From Holacanthus passer (lineage: Eukaryota; Chordata; Actinopteri; Pomacanthidae), in NCBI GenBank assembly GCA_025331565.1, contig JAFREQ010000062.1, positions 310,001 through 374,000 on the forward strand: 64,000 bases of DNA, given 5' to 3'. Shown piece after piece: positions 34,146-47,500 of this stretch. Under the pieces are notes generated by a model that was not told where the DNA came from, did no database searches, and saw only the letters and a program-made list of their open reading frames with translations. Position numbers and translations under genes: made by a program. Each line of letters starts with the position of its first letter. The first letter of the stretch is position 1.

Positions 34146-37100
34146 CTGGACGCAGTATGATAAGCTCCTGATTGGCCTCCTTTGAGCACGTAAACAAAGA
34201 CAGCAGTGAGGTTACCTGATCTTGAGGAGCGGCTCGACTCGGAGGAGCTGGAAAAGCTTGTTGAGGAACTCTTCAGGATCTGATGGACAGATGACAGCAT
34301 GACAACATTCCTCAGTCTGCTCGCACACACAAACACTGTTCATGGCAGATCAACCTGCAGAGGGCTAATGGGGTAATGACTTTCACACACACCTTTCTCC
34401 TGGTTGGTGAAGCCTGTGTCGCTGTTCGCAGCCTCCAGCAGTCGTCTCAGGGCCATGGTCTTACTGGCACACACGTAGCCGTACCTTGGAAACACACCAG
34501 TACACAAATACTTCAGGAACGCCTTGTATATAACAAAGTAAGTGGTGAGGTCATATATTTACAAACCTCCGCAGGGGGTTGACTATCTCACAGCGCAGCA
34601 GGTCCTGAGCCTGACTGGAGTTTTGGTCTGTTTCAGGGTCAGAGGGCCAGAACAACACCCAGTCTGCTGAACTGCAGCAGGAGAACAGACTGCAGAGAGA
34701 CAGAGGGAATCAAAGCCACGCTTGTATTTGTTATGGATGAGTTCAGCATAATTCACACCCAAGCGACTGCATCGTAAGGTCATGGGAGCTCATCCTAAAC
34801 ATAATAAAACCACATCCTTCAATGCTGTCTGTTCCCATAAAGCATGTAGACAGCCTCGGATTTTACCTGAACAGCGTAGCGTCCAGGTAGCAGGAGTTGA
34901 GGTGACCCTGGATGCCTCTCTTCCAGCCCTGGTAGAGTTCACTGGCCTCGTCCCCGTCCACAGGTGGAGTGTGGTCCTCCACACGCTCGCTGCCCCACTC
35001 TGCAAAGGCTGCGAGCCACAGGGACACAGGAGGCAGTCTTACATAAGAAAACTGCACAGGTGTGATGCTCATACAGAAAATCACACAAAAGAGGAGGATG
35101 CATTTGGATTCAGTTCCTCAAATAGTTGCTTGGCCCTAAAGTAGCTCTCAAAGTCAATATTTTCTCACAATAATTTAGAGAATTTGTGTCTTGTGTCTAT
35201 GATGTATGTTTTTCTGTTGCTGTTCTGGATGCTGCTTTCTCTTCTCAATCAGGCTCCATAATTAGCTTTGTATTTTGGATTGTCTGGTCGCAGTAGCTGC
35301 CAAACCTTCACAGCATGACTTCACAAACCTGATGTCAGACACGACAACCACATTTTCCTACCTATGGAGTTGCATCGCTCCACTTGATTGACAGGTGTCT
35401 CAGGGGCGGGAAACCTGGAGTCCCGTCTACAGTTGCGAAGCTTGACAAACAGCCCTTTGTTGGCTGGGCAGCGGAAGTGACGTTCACCGAGGTAACTGCC
35501 GTCTGTTCCTGCAGACAGCTCCTGGTCCTGACACACACAGCGGGTTTGTCTTTATCAATGTTATATACGTACAATCTTATATGAGTCAGTACAGTGACTT
35601 TAGTCGCATATGTTTATGTGACAGATTCTCTTTCATATAAAAACAAAGCAGATCTCTAAGAAACCAAATCCAAATCAATCAACCAAACATCCAAAATAAA
35701 ACTAGTATCAAAATGCGTCACTCAGCAGTTTTGGTAAACAACAAACTGTCACCTTACCAGCTCAATTCCTGCCACTTGCTCTAAAATCCCATTGATCCGT
35801 CCAATCCAGCGTATAACCCCGAACAGCGGCGGGTCGTTCACTTCCACCATCGAGCCCACCTCCAGCTCGCCCTCCAGTCCCGCCTCTCCATCCTCCCCTG
35901 CAGCGTCAACATTGTCTGGAGACCTCAGCGGCGAAGGAGGGCCGTGTATGCCGTTGGTGTGCTGCAGCAGGTCAGTGGCGGTCGGGGATGTTGGGCTGCG
36001 GGGTTTGGGAGGTGGGAGAGGGGGAGGAGGCAGGGGTTTGTGGGAGGGTTTTGGCGGCAGCAGCGGAGGGGCGGGTTTTGGCAGGGGCAGCGGGAGAGCT
36101 TGCTTGGTTGGGGGCATCAGGGCGATCTTGGGAGAAGAGGCAGGTGGTGACGTAGGGCTGGGTTTAGTGACGGGGGGCGGCACGGCCTTCAGGATGGATT
36201 TTGGAATTTGGGAAAGAGGGTTGTGACGGTGGGATTTAGGCTCTAAGAGGAAATGGAACAAGAGTTCTTTCTTGTTAACTTAATTCTTGCCTGCTTCCTG
36301 ATAATAAGGTTCTAATAGACTCTGTGTAACACTGTCAACTAATGCTTAACACATACTGTGAGTGTCTGAGGCCTTGTGGTGTAAATGGTTGTCATACCTG
36401 AGGAAACCTTGGTGATTGGCAGAAGTTGTCCATACAGAGGGGAAGGAATGTGGCAGAGCTTCTCTCCCTTATAAAGCCCGTCCCAGTTACCCACAGGAGC
36501 GTCCTGTAAGGAGTAACACAAAGTCAAACACAGAGATGTTCAAATTTAGAGAAAGCAAAATAGATATGAGTAAAATGAATTTAGCTGAACAGTTTAAATG
36601 GAAGATATTACATACAAACAAAGCTTTAACACATCAGACAATGTATTTTATCACTTATAAAATTAAGCAGAAGGAAAATTTTTACATTTTTTTGTTAGTT
36701 CGAGGACTATCAACAACATCCAAATGTAGTTGTAAGCCTGGAATTTCTTTTCTGACAACTATTTTTTTATGCCTTTTGAGTCGACAGAAGAGATGTGACA
36801 GTAAATGAGGAAAAAGATGGAGAATGATACGACAAAGGTTCAGTTTAATTGACATTGAGATAAAAGTATCTGTCAGTGTTTAAGGTGAAGGGACCACAGT
36901 TTTATCTCAGGTGTTGTACTGACCAGCAGGACTCCGACGTACATCCCTGACGAGGAGCGGCCAGGCAGGAGGCCACAGAAGCGCACCTCCCCGTCATAGA
37001 CACTGTCCTCCAGGGGGAAACACACCCGCTGGCCAACATGGAACGGCGGGGGTGACGCGGGGCCTCGGACCTGGACCTGGTTCTGAACTGTGACAGGCAC

Positions 37101-39726
37101 CGACTCTGCTGTTCGAGGGAGGATGCCCAAAGTGTGGGGCTGAGGAGGGCTGCTGGGACGATGCTGGTGGAAACTAATATGACGACTGGGCTGACGATGA
37201 TGATTCGGGTGGTCGTTGTTGCTGTGGTGCCCGTTCAGGGGGTGATTATTGCTGCTGCGGTGGTGGTCTCGCTCGCGGTTTCGCTCGTGCGCGTCGGAGC
37301 CATTGCTGCGAGACCAGTGGCGGAGCCTGATGTGGCTGACCGGGAGGAAGAGGCCACAGGCGTCGGGGCAGCTGAAGAGTCGTTGGCCTTTATAGGAACC
37401 GTTGCTCAGTCCTTTACCTGCTGCTGCACCCTGCAGAGGAGACGGGGAGAGAAGAGGCAGAATAAGGTGTTAAGAGGCAAACTGTCTGAGCACAGATCGC
37501 AGCTCTCTGAGTGCTCCTTCCCTTCACAGGCACCCTGCACATGTAAAGAAACTGCACATCTATATATCCTAAATAACTATTTATCCTGTGCAATTCCTAC
37601 TTGTACCATGTGAAAAATATAAATATATTTATATACAGTTAATTTTTTGTACTTTGTACTTTTAATATGATGTAGTGCAACCAGTGTATTGTATTTATGG
37701 GTTATCCATCATGGTCACATTTGTATAAGCGAAAGGTGAATATAGTTCATATAGTTTTTATCTTCATTTTGTCTTGTTTTTATCTCGTTTCATATTCATT
37801 TATCACTCAATCACTCTTTTCCCTCTGCTTTTTGACTCTTAAAGTTATATGATGCATTAAATCAAACCTCATGTTTGATGCTATTTTTGGTCACCATTTT
37901 CATCAATAACCAAATCTAATATTACCTTGAGCTGTACCCCAAAAAACACAGCACTGCTCCCTCTGGTCCGCGGTCCGACGTATTTCAGCTCTGCCTCTGC
38001 CAGCTCGTCCTGTTGGCCTATTTGGACCCACAGTGGAGCACTGACAGGCAAAGAAGCCAACTGCTGCAGCTTCCCGGGATTGTCTGGAAAATACAGAACA
38101 ATTAAACTATGAGCACCATACTACAGAGGAAACAAAGAGCTAATTACATTTGAAGAAAAAAATTGGCCTTGGTCAGTCAACGAAGACAAAAAATGTTATA
38201 ATATTTGGTTTTACTTCCCATTTTCCATTTGAAAGACACATTTGAACTCTGTCCTCAGAGCCTTTGAAAGCCATGAAGATGACATGTTCCTCATTCAAAG
38301 AACTTTTACTTTGGGCCACACTTTAATTCTGCAGAGTACACATATAGCAGTACTAATATTAAGAGTACATGTAACACGAGTATTTTATCATCATTGCTCC
38401 TGCTCCTATGTTAATTGATACTACTAATACTTCTACAACTGTCGTCATTTGGCTACTACTATTATATTCATCATTATTAACACTACTTCCATTACCAATA
38501 GTCTGAGGTTGTTTATTGTTATCATTGCTACTAGCATCACTAATATTCAATATGAATATTTCTACAACCACCACTGCAATAATCACCATTATTCCTTCTA
38601 ATAACACAGACATGTTACCAACTAACTAACTGTACTAACTAACTATTAGTGTATTACTTAGAAGTCTTAGGCGGGCCTCCGGATCCGACACAGGCTCCAA
38701 CAGGCCGCTCAGTTCAGCCGGGACTTCGTGCAGGAACTTCCTCTCTAGTTTTAACATGATGTCATTATCCAACACCTGCGTGAGAACAAGGGGTAGACAG
38801 AGAAAAACAAACGAGTGGGAGAAAAAAGGAAAGTACTTACAGGCAAGTATGAAAGTCGGAGGGTGTAAAGATACTACTAAATATATCCAGCATTTGAAAA
38901 GGATGACTCAACAGCATGTGGTAGATACTCACAGCTAAACTGAGACACCTAAACACAGCGCCATGATATGTATAAACATGTGCTTAACAAAATTAATTCA
39001 AACACATGCACAAGAACATACGTGAATTATAAAATAATGATACATTTACATGGGGTTTAAGCATTTGTGTTTACATCCTCTTATTATGTGTTTTACAATA
39101 TGATGTGAATGCGTGTGTTTGATGTTTCACCTTTCTGGAAGACAAATTTACCTTTTGAAATAGTTAAGTTTAGTTGAAACAAGTTGATTATCTTCAGCAT
39201 CAATTAACCTGCAAACTATTTTCTCTATAAACCATTTAATTGTTTTGTTCTATAAAGTGTCAGAACATAGTGAAAAGTACAATAATAATAATACTATATT
39301 GCATCTTTTGTCAACAGTCAAAAACCCAAAGATATTCAATGCACAAAAGCAGTAAATCCTTAAATTTAATAAGCTGGCATTAAAGAGCATTTCTGCTTGA
39401 AGCATGACTGCAACTACTTGTTGATTATCAAAACCACTGCTGATCAATTCATCCCTAAAATAAATGATACAGCCTTTTACAGTGTGGCAGTTTAATTCTC
39501 GTGTCTCTAACCAGATATCAAAATGTCAGTGTGAATCTACTTGCAGTTACTGTGTTCATACTTTAACCCAGATGAAGTTCCCTCTGTTCTTGTCTTGCTC
39601 CTGGCACAGGAACCCCCGCTGCAGCTGAATGGTACCGTCCAGCTGGTCCTGGACCTTCAGGTCGGTCGAGATCAAGAACATTTTGGGGGGGCGGCGCTTC
39701 CTGTTTGCCTCATGGGCCCCTGACAT
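32354..39726 (-). CDS. cyld: CYLD-family deubiquitinase (cyld or its fish paralogue cyldl)
   Basis: Ubiquitin hydrolase that trims Lys63 and linear chains and restrains NF-kB signalling. Sixteen exons: 39562-39726, 38658-38775, 37926-38083, 36924-37430, 36398-36503, 35758-36242, 35362-35527, 34867-35008, 34567-34689, 34393-34484, 34216-34279, 33516-33720, 33303-33411, 33059-33177, 32618-32825 and 32354-32538. Total 2952 nt, 983 aa (human 956), all phases consistent. CAP-Gly 1 is near residues 105-185, CAP-Gly 2 about 285-345 (VGNWDG), CAP-Gly 3 about 485-545 (FGVIRWIG). USP catalytic residues are C608 (GHLNSCYLD), H898 (ETSHYV) and D916 (WLFFDSMADR), with the same His-Asp spacing as human. 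A Cys-rich insert of B-box type follows QCSIC. Oddities: divergent N-terminus, His/Asn-rich tract at 200-260, proline-rich linker and a Ser/Pro insert in the USP domain. A 5' UTR donor is at 39986/39985. Confidence 0.93.
33777..33821. repeat. Short inverted repeat (hairpin) in an intron
   Basis: tttggttgagaa (33781-33792) and ttctcaaccaaa (33801-33812) are perfect inverse complements around an 8-base loop. Flanking gtgg and ccac extend the pairing after a bulge. It lies in the intron between CYLD exons 33516-33720 and 34216-34279. Confidence 0.8.
34091..34144. repeat. (GT)n microsatellite
   Basis: About 26 GT units, the longest microsatellite in the window. It lies about 70 bp downstream (on the gene strand) of the donor of CYLD exon 34216-34279. 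Confidence 0.95.
39150..39470 (+). repeat. Dispersed fish repeat, copy 2
   Basis: Contains attttctctataaaccattt, ttctataaagtgtcagaaca then tagtgaaaag, gtcaaaaacccaaagatatt then caatg, and catgactgcaactacttgtt then gattatcaaaac. These are in the order of the repeat described at 23455. It lies in the first coding intron of the CYLD-family gene. Confidence 0.6.
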
Positions 39727-39979
39727 CTTCTGGCTTTATATGTAGCTGCTTCAATTAATTAAACCCTTCATTTTCCTGTGAAATTGACAAAGTGATTTAT
39801 TGACAAAGAAACGACAGGAGGACTAAAGTTTAAGTGTCGGCAGGTAAAGTTCACATTTAAACTTTCTTCATTCAGGTTCAACCAGAATTACGTTTTGTAA
39901 ACGCCGCTAAAATAAAACAAGCTGCTTTTCTGCCACTAAAAACAAGTAGTTAACTTTAAAAAGAAGAAAGAAAGACAAA

Positions 39980-40240
39980 CACTCACCGACTTTATTAACT
40001 CCGACCGTCCCATTTAAAGGAGATACGCTTTAATAACAAACCGTGAAGCAGGAAGTGGAGTGACTGACACCGGCGGGAGCCAATAGGAAGTCAGAAAAGT
40101 TCCGCATGAGTCGTTTCAGCCAATCAGAGCGCATGTGGGCGTTACTGGGGGAAATTCCACACTTCTCGACAGTCAAGAAATGCACGTAGGAAGCTGATAC
40201 ATACACAAACACACACACGCAGCTGTGGTTGTATTTTTTA
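39980..40240 (-). promoter_or_regulatory. CYLD-family promoter abutting the adenylyl cyclase 3' end
   Basis: A donor (GTCG|GTGAGTG on the minus strand) at 39986/39985 marks a non-coding first exon from 39987 upward. Two CCAAT-type motifs (gccaatagg at about 40079, agccaatcag at about 40118) lie just upstream. The minus-strand poly(A) hexamer complement tttatt at 40237-40242 ends the adenylyl cyclase transcript. The two minus-strand genes are thus only about 150-250 bp apart. Confidence 0.5.
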
Positions 40241-41544
40241 TTAGTTTATAAATAGAATAGAAAAATATGTCCCTATACAGAACAAACTTTTTTTTTTTTC
40301 ATTCACGCTTCACATCATCCCTCACACTTAAAAAAGAAACCGTAATCTTTTGTGCACAAACAACGTTGAGCTCCCTTTAAAAACTCAACTCATGACAAAG
40401 TGCAGTCACCGTGCCTGGGTGCAGATGTGTTACAGCATCAAGTGAAAACATTATTTAACTACATGAGCAACATTAACCACACGTTCTTTACCTTTTTGTT
40501 TTGTGACACCTGAAATAAACCAGCGTCTACTTAGGATTTCACAATAAAAGCATCAATTAAAGAAACAAACAAACCAACTTTGAACAGTACAAATCTTGTG
40601 TTTTTATCTCCTTTCTATGCTGTGAAACTTCTTGTGATCTTGTCTTATCTCCGTCTCCCTGGGAGGCTGGGAACCAGTGTAAAAAGACCCATCAGTGTCA
40701 CAGAACTGGTTTGAGTTCACAAATTGTCTACTGTCCTACATTTAAAGAAACAGGATGTTCTGTACCAACATACTCTCATGAGAAGCATTCAAAGCTTAAA
40801 AAACACAATGGAGTGAAAAGAAACTGTAAATAACCTAAAATGAACAGCAAAAAAAAGTTATTGTGCTTATTTGAGTCATAGTCTTCTTTTACCAAGTCCT
40901 TCATAAAACAACAGCAATCTTTGGTACGTCTCATAACTTATTTTTTCAATAAATTAATGGTACACGAACACTGTTGGACAGTGCATGTGATTCAACAATA
41001 TTAAGTCTACCAAAAAAAAAATCGGATTCTGATTAGGTTTTCAGAATAATACAGTAAAAAGTGTTTTATGGGAACTTGACCCACATAAAGTAGTTTCACA
41101 GGATTACCCAGATACAGTACAGATACAGTAAGCAACATGGTTTTCCATTAAATGGGCCATAAGTAGAAAGCTCTCTGCTTCCAGTTGCCAGTACTTTTCT
41201 TCATTTGACCGGTTGGGATTTTATTTAGTGTCTCATCCCAAAGACAAAGGCAGCTCCTCTGCAGATGTAAATGATTAACAGGTGATGCCCTGTATTGCTA
41301 CATCCATTTCAGCATGAAGTCAGTGCAGATGCTCATGATGATTCCAGGCCTGGGTAAACACACAGTAGTATTTTCAAGTCTTTTCCTCTGTGGGCAACCA
41401 GAATGACTCACGTAGTGACTGGTTAGCTGCAGCGGTTCACAAGAGTGACCCATCTGGTACACCGGGTTCATTAAAACAAGCCCAAACATTTGTAGCTCAT
41501 GTTTGGATCCAGGTCTGAGCAATGAGTCTGTTTAAGTTTTGAGG

Positions 41545-44500
41545 TCAGAAGTGAGGAAGCGACTGTTCCGTGTTAACAAAGTAGGTGGTGAGTTCCCCTT
41601 TGCCCTTGACGTTGACTGTTCCTCTGACAGTGACGCTGTATCCAACGCTCTCGATCATCTGGGCTGTCTCCTCTGTCACCTGGGAGCAGAAGGACAAGAA
41701 TTACACAGGGAATGTGTATAAATCACAAATGTTTCAGAGAATAAAAATCAGATATTTTATAAGAGATATTCTTGCTTCCTGGATTTGTATTTCTTATTGA
41801 GACGAGATGTAAGATATGGTCCACCACATAAAACACCTCCATCCTTCTTCTGACCCTTTTTATCTGACCTGTATCTTGTCCAACACTCCTGTGCTGTCCA
41901 TCCTGCTGGCCACGTTAACAGAGTTCCCCCAGATATCATACTGAGGTTTATGAGCTCCAATGACTCCTGCAATCACTGGACCGTGGTTTATTCCTGCAAG
42001 TCAACAACAGGGAGGCATGATTAAATGTTCATAAACACAGAGCGCAAATCTCTCTTTCTTAAAAGTCCCTCCTTGGTTTTCATGGTGCACAGAAATTTGC
42101 AGCATGTACAAACTATATTACTGTTTGAATGGATCCAGTCAATGATTGTAAATTATTTTATGAAACACCATCAACTAATGTAATTTTACCTTGAAAATGT
42201 AGGCACCTGACTTTTAGTATTATCAACCACCCTTTTCATCATTAATCTAAAATAAACTCACCGATCCGGAGTTTGAAGCTGTTAAAGGAGTGTGTGTTGA
42301 TAAGCTCCAGTTTGCCCATCAGAGCGATGGCAAACTCCACCATGGCACGCACATGACTGTAGGACATCTCAACTTTCTGTAGGGGGAGCCAGAGATCAAG
42401 TTAATGTAGGCAGGGTATCTTACTGAAAATATGGACAAGTGTTTACTTTTTTTATGTTTATAAATGCATGAAAACACTGAGCAAACCTTTCTTTCGTCCC
42501 CTAGAGGACAGTGTGTCAGCCCGGCAGCAGCCATGTACGTACTGCCGATAGTCTTAATCTTCTCCACTGAACAGAATTTGGGCTTAGAAAGAAGCTGCAT
42601 GAAAGAGAGATGATGATGAGGAGAAAGTGAAACAGAGAATGGAAAAAAGGGGAGAATTAGAGACATGGACAAAATGTTCCAACCTGGTGATGCAGACACT
42701 GACAGTCTATAATATTATCTCCTTCCTCATACCTCATCAAAGTCTGATATGATCTCATTCAGGAAGCGCAAACACTCCAGTCCGTCCCTGTTGGCGCTGC
42801 TCTCGCTGTAAAACTCTTTGAACTGAGGCACAGAGGCGAACATCACGCACACGCAGTCATATGACTGACTGTACAAATCCTGAAACAAATAGTAAGGCAA
42901 AGAATTTAATGGTTGAGATAGTACAGAAACATATTCTCATATAAAAACAAACAAAAATCAATATTTTGGTGTTACTCTACTCTTTCAAAATGTCTCTCTT
43001 TCATAATTTTACATTCTGTATACGAGCCTTAAAAACAGAAAAACGTTTGGATGGATAGTGATGATCTACTGTACATATCTGCTGTGTTTTATTTTCTTTA
43101 CCTGGTTGCGAATAGTTTTGCCCATGAAGAAGGAGGCGACGTGGAGCGGCAGCACGTTCTGAAGGAGGAGCTTGTTGACGTTCTCCATGGTCTCCATCTC
43201 CTCTCTCTCCGTCTTAAAACAGCGCTCCAACAGAAAGTCTACACGACAACCCAGCTCGTCCTGAGATAAAGACAAATTTGGTTTAAGTAAATTTGTAACA
43301 AAAAGAGCAAAAACTATTATTTGCACGAGCACCAACAGAGACAAAAATAAATACTGTATAAACATTTGTAAACATACACATACCTGTCTGGCCAGTATGA
43401 GGCACACAATGTAAAAGATGACCAGCCAAACCCCAGACATGATCTGAGGGTCCTTCAGCACTCCCGGCCTGCAGAAAAACACACACAGAGTCACATATTT
43501 GAGCCATGCTGGCACATGATCTATTACTAAACTACTGTCACTCTTTTTTCCTTCCATTAAATAATTCCTCAGATAAGAGTGTCTTGTATCTCACACTCAA
43601 TGAGGCCTGCACCCCCGGGAAGGCCTCTTGCTATAGAAAGCTGTTGAATAAATGATGGTGATCTGAGACTCCAGACAAGGATCCACAATCTGTACTTCTG
43701 AGTGTCAAACAAAAGGAAGGATATTTGACACCTTCGGCAGAGCAAGACAGACGGTGTGATGGCTATAGATAAGCAGCGAATGAATGTGGACGAGTGGAAA
43801 CTGAACTTTATCAGGATTAATTAGAGTCTGTGTGATTGTGTGGACACTATTTACTATATACAATCATATACAATGCATGGACACTCTCATGCATCTTATT
43901 TGTAAAAGTTAGTCTATTAACACTAGGTAACATGAACAGAAAATTACATAATGTACTTAATTCCAAAAGACTGAACAGTACAATGTTGTGACTGTAGCAG
44001 GTGAAAAAAGTCAGAGCTACTCTGCTGCCGCTTTATTTTAATTTCCAAAATAATGTTCAGGGATATAAAGCTATATTGAACCCCTGGTGTTTACATGTAA
44101 TTGCATCTGCCATGTCACTCACTTGGTGTCATTGTAAAGCAGGTCAATGAGGCAGTATGACCTCGGGGCGTAAACATGGAGGAAGAGGGCCAGGTAAACC
44201 ACCACAGCCAGGGTGAGCAGCAGTGCCTTCACAGTCATGCACGTCTTGACGAACACGATCACTCCCAGCATGGCCAGCAGGCAGCAGTACAGGTAGTACT
44301 GGATGTTTGAAGAAAGAGGTAGGTGGGAGAAGAAGAAATGTGGGTCATGACAAGTTGTGTGTGATGTTCAAAGCTTGTGCTGAGGCTCTCAACATTCAAG
44401 AGCTAATAATGAATAAATTATGAACCTTTCTTGTGGTTATAAACTACCTTATTGCAGGAAGAGAAAACTTTATGATACTTTTCTTCTTTATGACATTTAA

Positions 44501-47500
44501 CAAAGATGAAACATGGATAAATAACATGGTGAAATGTTCATTTGGAGGTACTTACAGGCACAGTGTAGAGATGGAGACCCTCCAGCTCTGTCCTGTTGGT
44601 AATTGCCGTGCAGTTGTTTCCTGGGAGAAAGAACTGAAAAACAAACACGAGAGAACAACAGAGAAGAAATGATTGATGGATTGATGTATCTGTGAATGAC
44701 AGGAAATAGATAGAGAAATGATGACAAAATAACTAGAAGACAGAAGAGGAACTCACAAAGTTGAGAATGGCCATAAGCAGGGTGATGAGCACACAGAAAG
44801 TGACCACAAACAGTCGCAGTGCCACCCTGGTGGAGACGCCACGGGACAGCCCTGATATCCACTGAACACCCAGCGGCATCTTGGAACGCCACTTCTGAAA
44901 ATGAACAAACATTGAAAACGGTACTGACATTAAACCATTTATACTGTGGATCACCTGTTGATATAAAACTTCTTACCAATACAGTACTGATCAGTGTTAT
45001 TACAAACATACCACAACTGTACATTTACCTCCAAGTATCCAGTGAAAGCGATGGACAGAAACAGCACGAGCACAGGAAAGGTGGCACCGTACGACACAGC
45101 CATCTCAAAGTTACTGGGAGAGAGGGTGAAAACAATTCATTTCTGCTGTATGTGAGCTGATAAGCAAGAGACTGAGTGAGTCAGGGGAATCACAGACAGT
45201 ATCATTTGAAGGGGTTTCCCAGCAAAATAGGAAAAAGTTTAATTCTTGTTTGATTTAATTCAGAACATAGTGAGTATGAACATGTGAAACTAAATATAGT
45301 TGTATGTGTGAATGCGACGGCTACTCACTTCTTAGAAACAAGCATCTGGACGGTGAAAAGAGTGACGAAGATCAGGGCTATGCAGCTCATTGACTGGTGT
45401 AAACCCTCTACCTCTGAAAGGCGGAACTGGAATGCAAACACACCGATATTAGACATACACACAAGAAATATTTGAATAGCAAACAGACACAGGAACACAT
45501 CATGCTTGTTTCTGCTCTTTCATGCATGCATGTATTACTCTATTAGCTTCTCTAAGTGAGACCAGAGAATGAAGCTACCTGTCTCTCCAGGCTCAGGTCA
45601 TTAAACAGCAGAGTCAAACAGTTGAGCTTCTTTAATCTCCTCCTGAATGAAAAATAAAAACAAAAATTTTAGGATAATAGAATAATGAGGAAATCAATGG
45701 AAATATCTATGTTTACAAAGATTAGTATGACCTGCACAACTTATATTTCACAAATTAAGCCTTGGTCTAATTTATTTCACATTAAAGAAGGTCAATCAAT
45801 TTTTTTAACAAGAGACATGCTTGGCTTTCTGCCAACTAACAAAGAAGGATGAAAACTTACCCTGCTGTGTCTATCGTGTCCAGTGATCCCCTAACGTTAT
45901 TATCCACAACCAAACTGGGACAAAACAAGAACACATTGGAAACAGATTTAACCATAATCATATAGTGTATTACATAGATATTATGCATTATATCGTATAT
46001 TATATACTCCTCATTTAACTAGTGTGTTTTAGGAAAACAATCTTTTCCTCCAGAAATTTAGGACATAACAAATAAAATAATGCTGTGAAAGAGCTCCTCT
46101 ATACTTGAATGACAGACTTCAATAGTGCTTCTATGCAGAGAGCATTATTCTTATTCTACACACGTTAATAATGATTTTCCATATTTGTTCCTTGGATTCT
46201 TTTAATGTATCTGGGAACTTACCAGGAGGGGTTGTTCTGGCAGGGTGGTCTTTCCTGAAGCAAACACACACACACACACACACGGTCAACAGAAAGCATC
46301 ACCTATTATCACCTCTCTCAAATATACAATACAGACGTTATGGTCAAACACTGGTGAGAGACAGACAAAGGAACAGAGGTGGTGTGTAATATTTGCTGAA
46401 GGACTAACCGTTACTAAGATGTAATGTAGATGCGTTTCTGGAAAAAATGTGTATGCTTACAAGAAAATAACATCATTTATGTGATTTCTGCACATATACT
46501 GCATGAGTGTGTGCCGTATGTCATCCTGTTAGTATTATTACTTTTATGCACAGCTCAATATGTGAGAGAAACTAAGCAACAAGGAGAGAATCAGCACAAA
46601 CACATACTGCAGACGGCTGTGACTGGTTCATGACAACATTGGTAGGGATGACCGGCTTGGAGGGCGTGGCATCAGGGTTGCTTAGGTCTGCGAAGGGGTG
46701 GATAGTCCGCCAGGACTGCAGGTACTGAGACATCCGGACAGATGCTCGCTGCCTGGTCTCTCCTGACACAAGATTGTTTCCCTAAAATTAAGATGAAGAT
46801 TGATTTTCATTTACTTTTTTCCTTCAGGTAGAGTAATTGGTTTTTCTGTAATTCCTTCCCTGATGCTAGATCAGAGCAGAGAGTAATCACAGTAATTTAG
46901 AGATCAGTGCCTTGGCTCAAGAGCACATCTGCAGGGTTTGTGAGCACCACAGTTTCCAATTCAATATATACAACAATGATTGATCTGCAGTTACTCAGAG
47001 CACATTTTCCCTCCTCTTGTTTTCAGGGGTCGGGCCAATACATACACCTACCAATTTAGGTCTCCTGGAAATACTGCTCATCTTCTCAGGGTCAATCACC
47101 AGAAAGGTTTTTCTCCCTGTAAGAAGAGGATCCCGACTGCCCCCGTCCCCCTCCTCTACTTGATATGTCCCATTCAAGTGCACCAGTGTCTCCTCTGTGA
47201 TGTGGACACGCCTATTAATAATAAAAGTATAAATAACAAAATAATACATTTTTAAAAAATGACATAAAAAATGTGAAGAGGCAGCAAATCTCAAAATGCA
47301 TCATCTTCTACACCAACTCATAATTTTATTATCTGAGCGGATTTTAAGATTTTCTCACCCAGGAAGGCCTCCAGACTCCATGTGATTGGCTAACGTAACA
47401 TCATGTGACCACACATCGTATTGCCACTTCTGCAAGCCAATCACACCACAGAGGACGTTGCCAGTGTGAACACCCACCCGCATGCTGATATCAACACCCG

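Noticed and set aside
35792..36226. 144-codon glycine-rich plus-strand frame
   Set aside because: Antisense of the proline-rich CYLD linker exon (35758-36242).
37134..37613. 159-codon plus-strand frame
   Set aside because: Antisense shadow of the His/Asn-rich CYLD exon 36924-37430. No family similarity.
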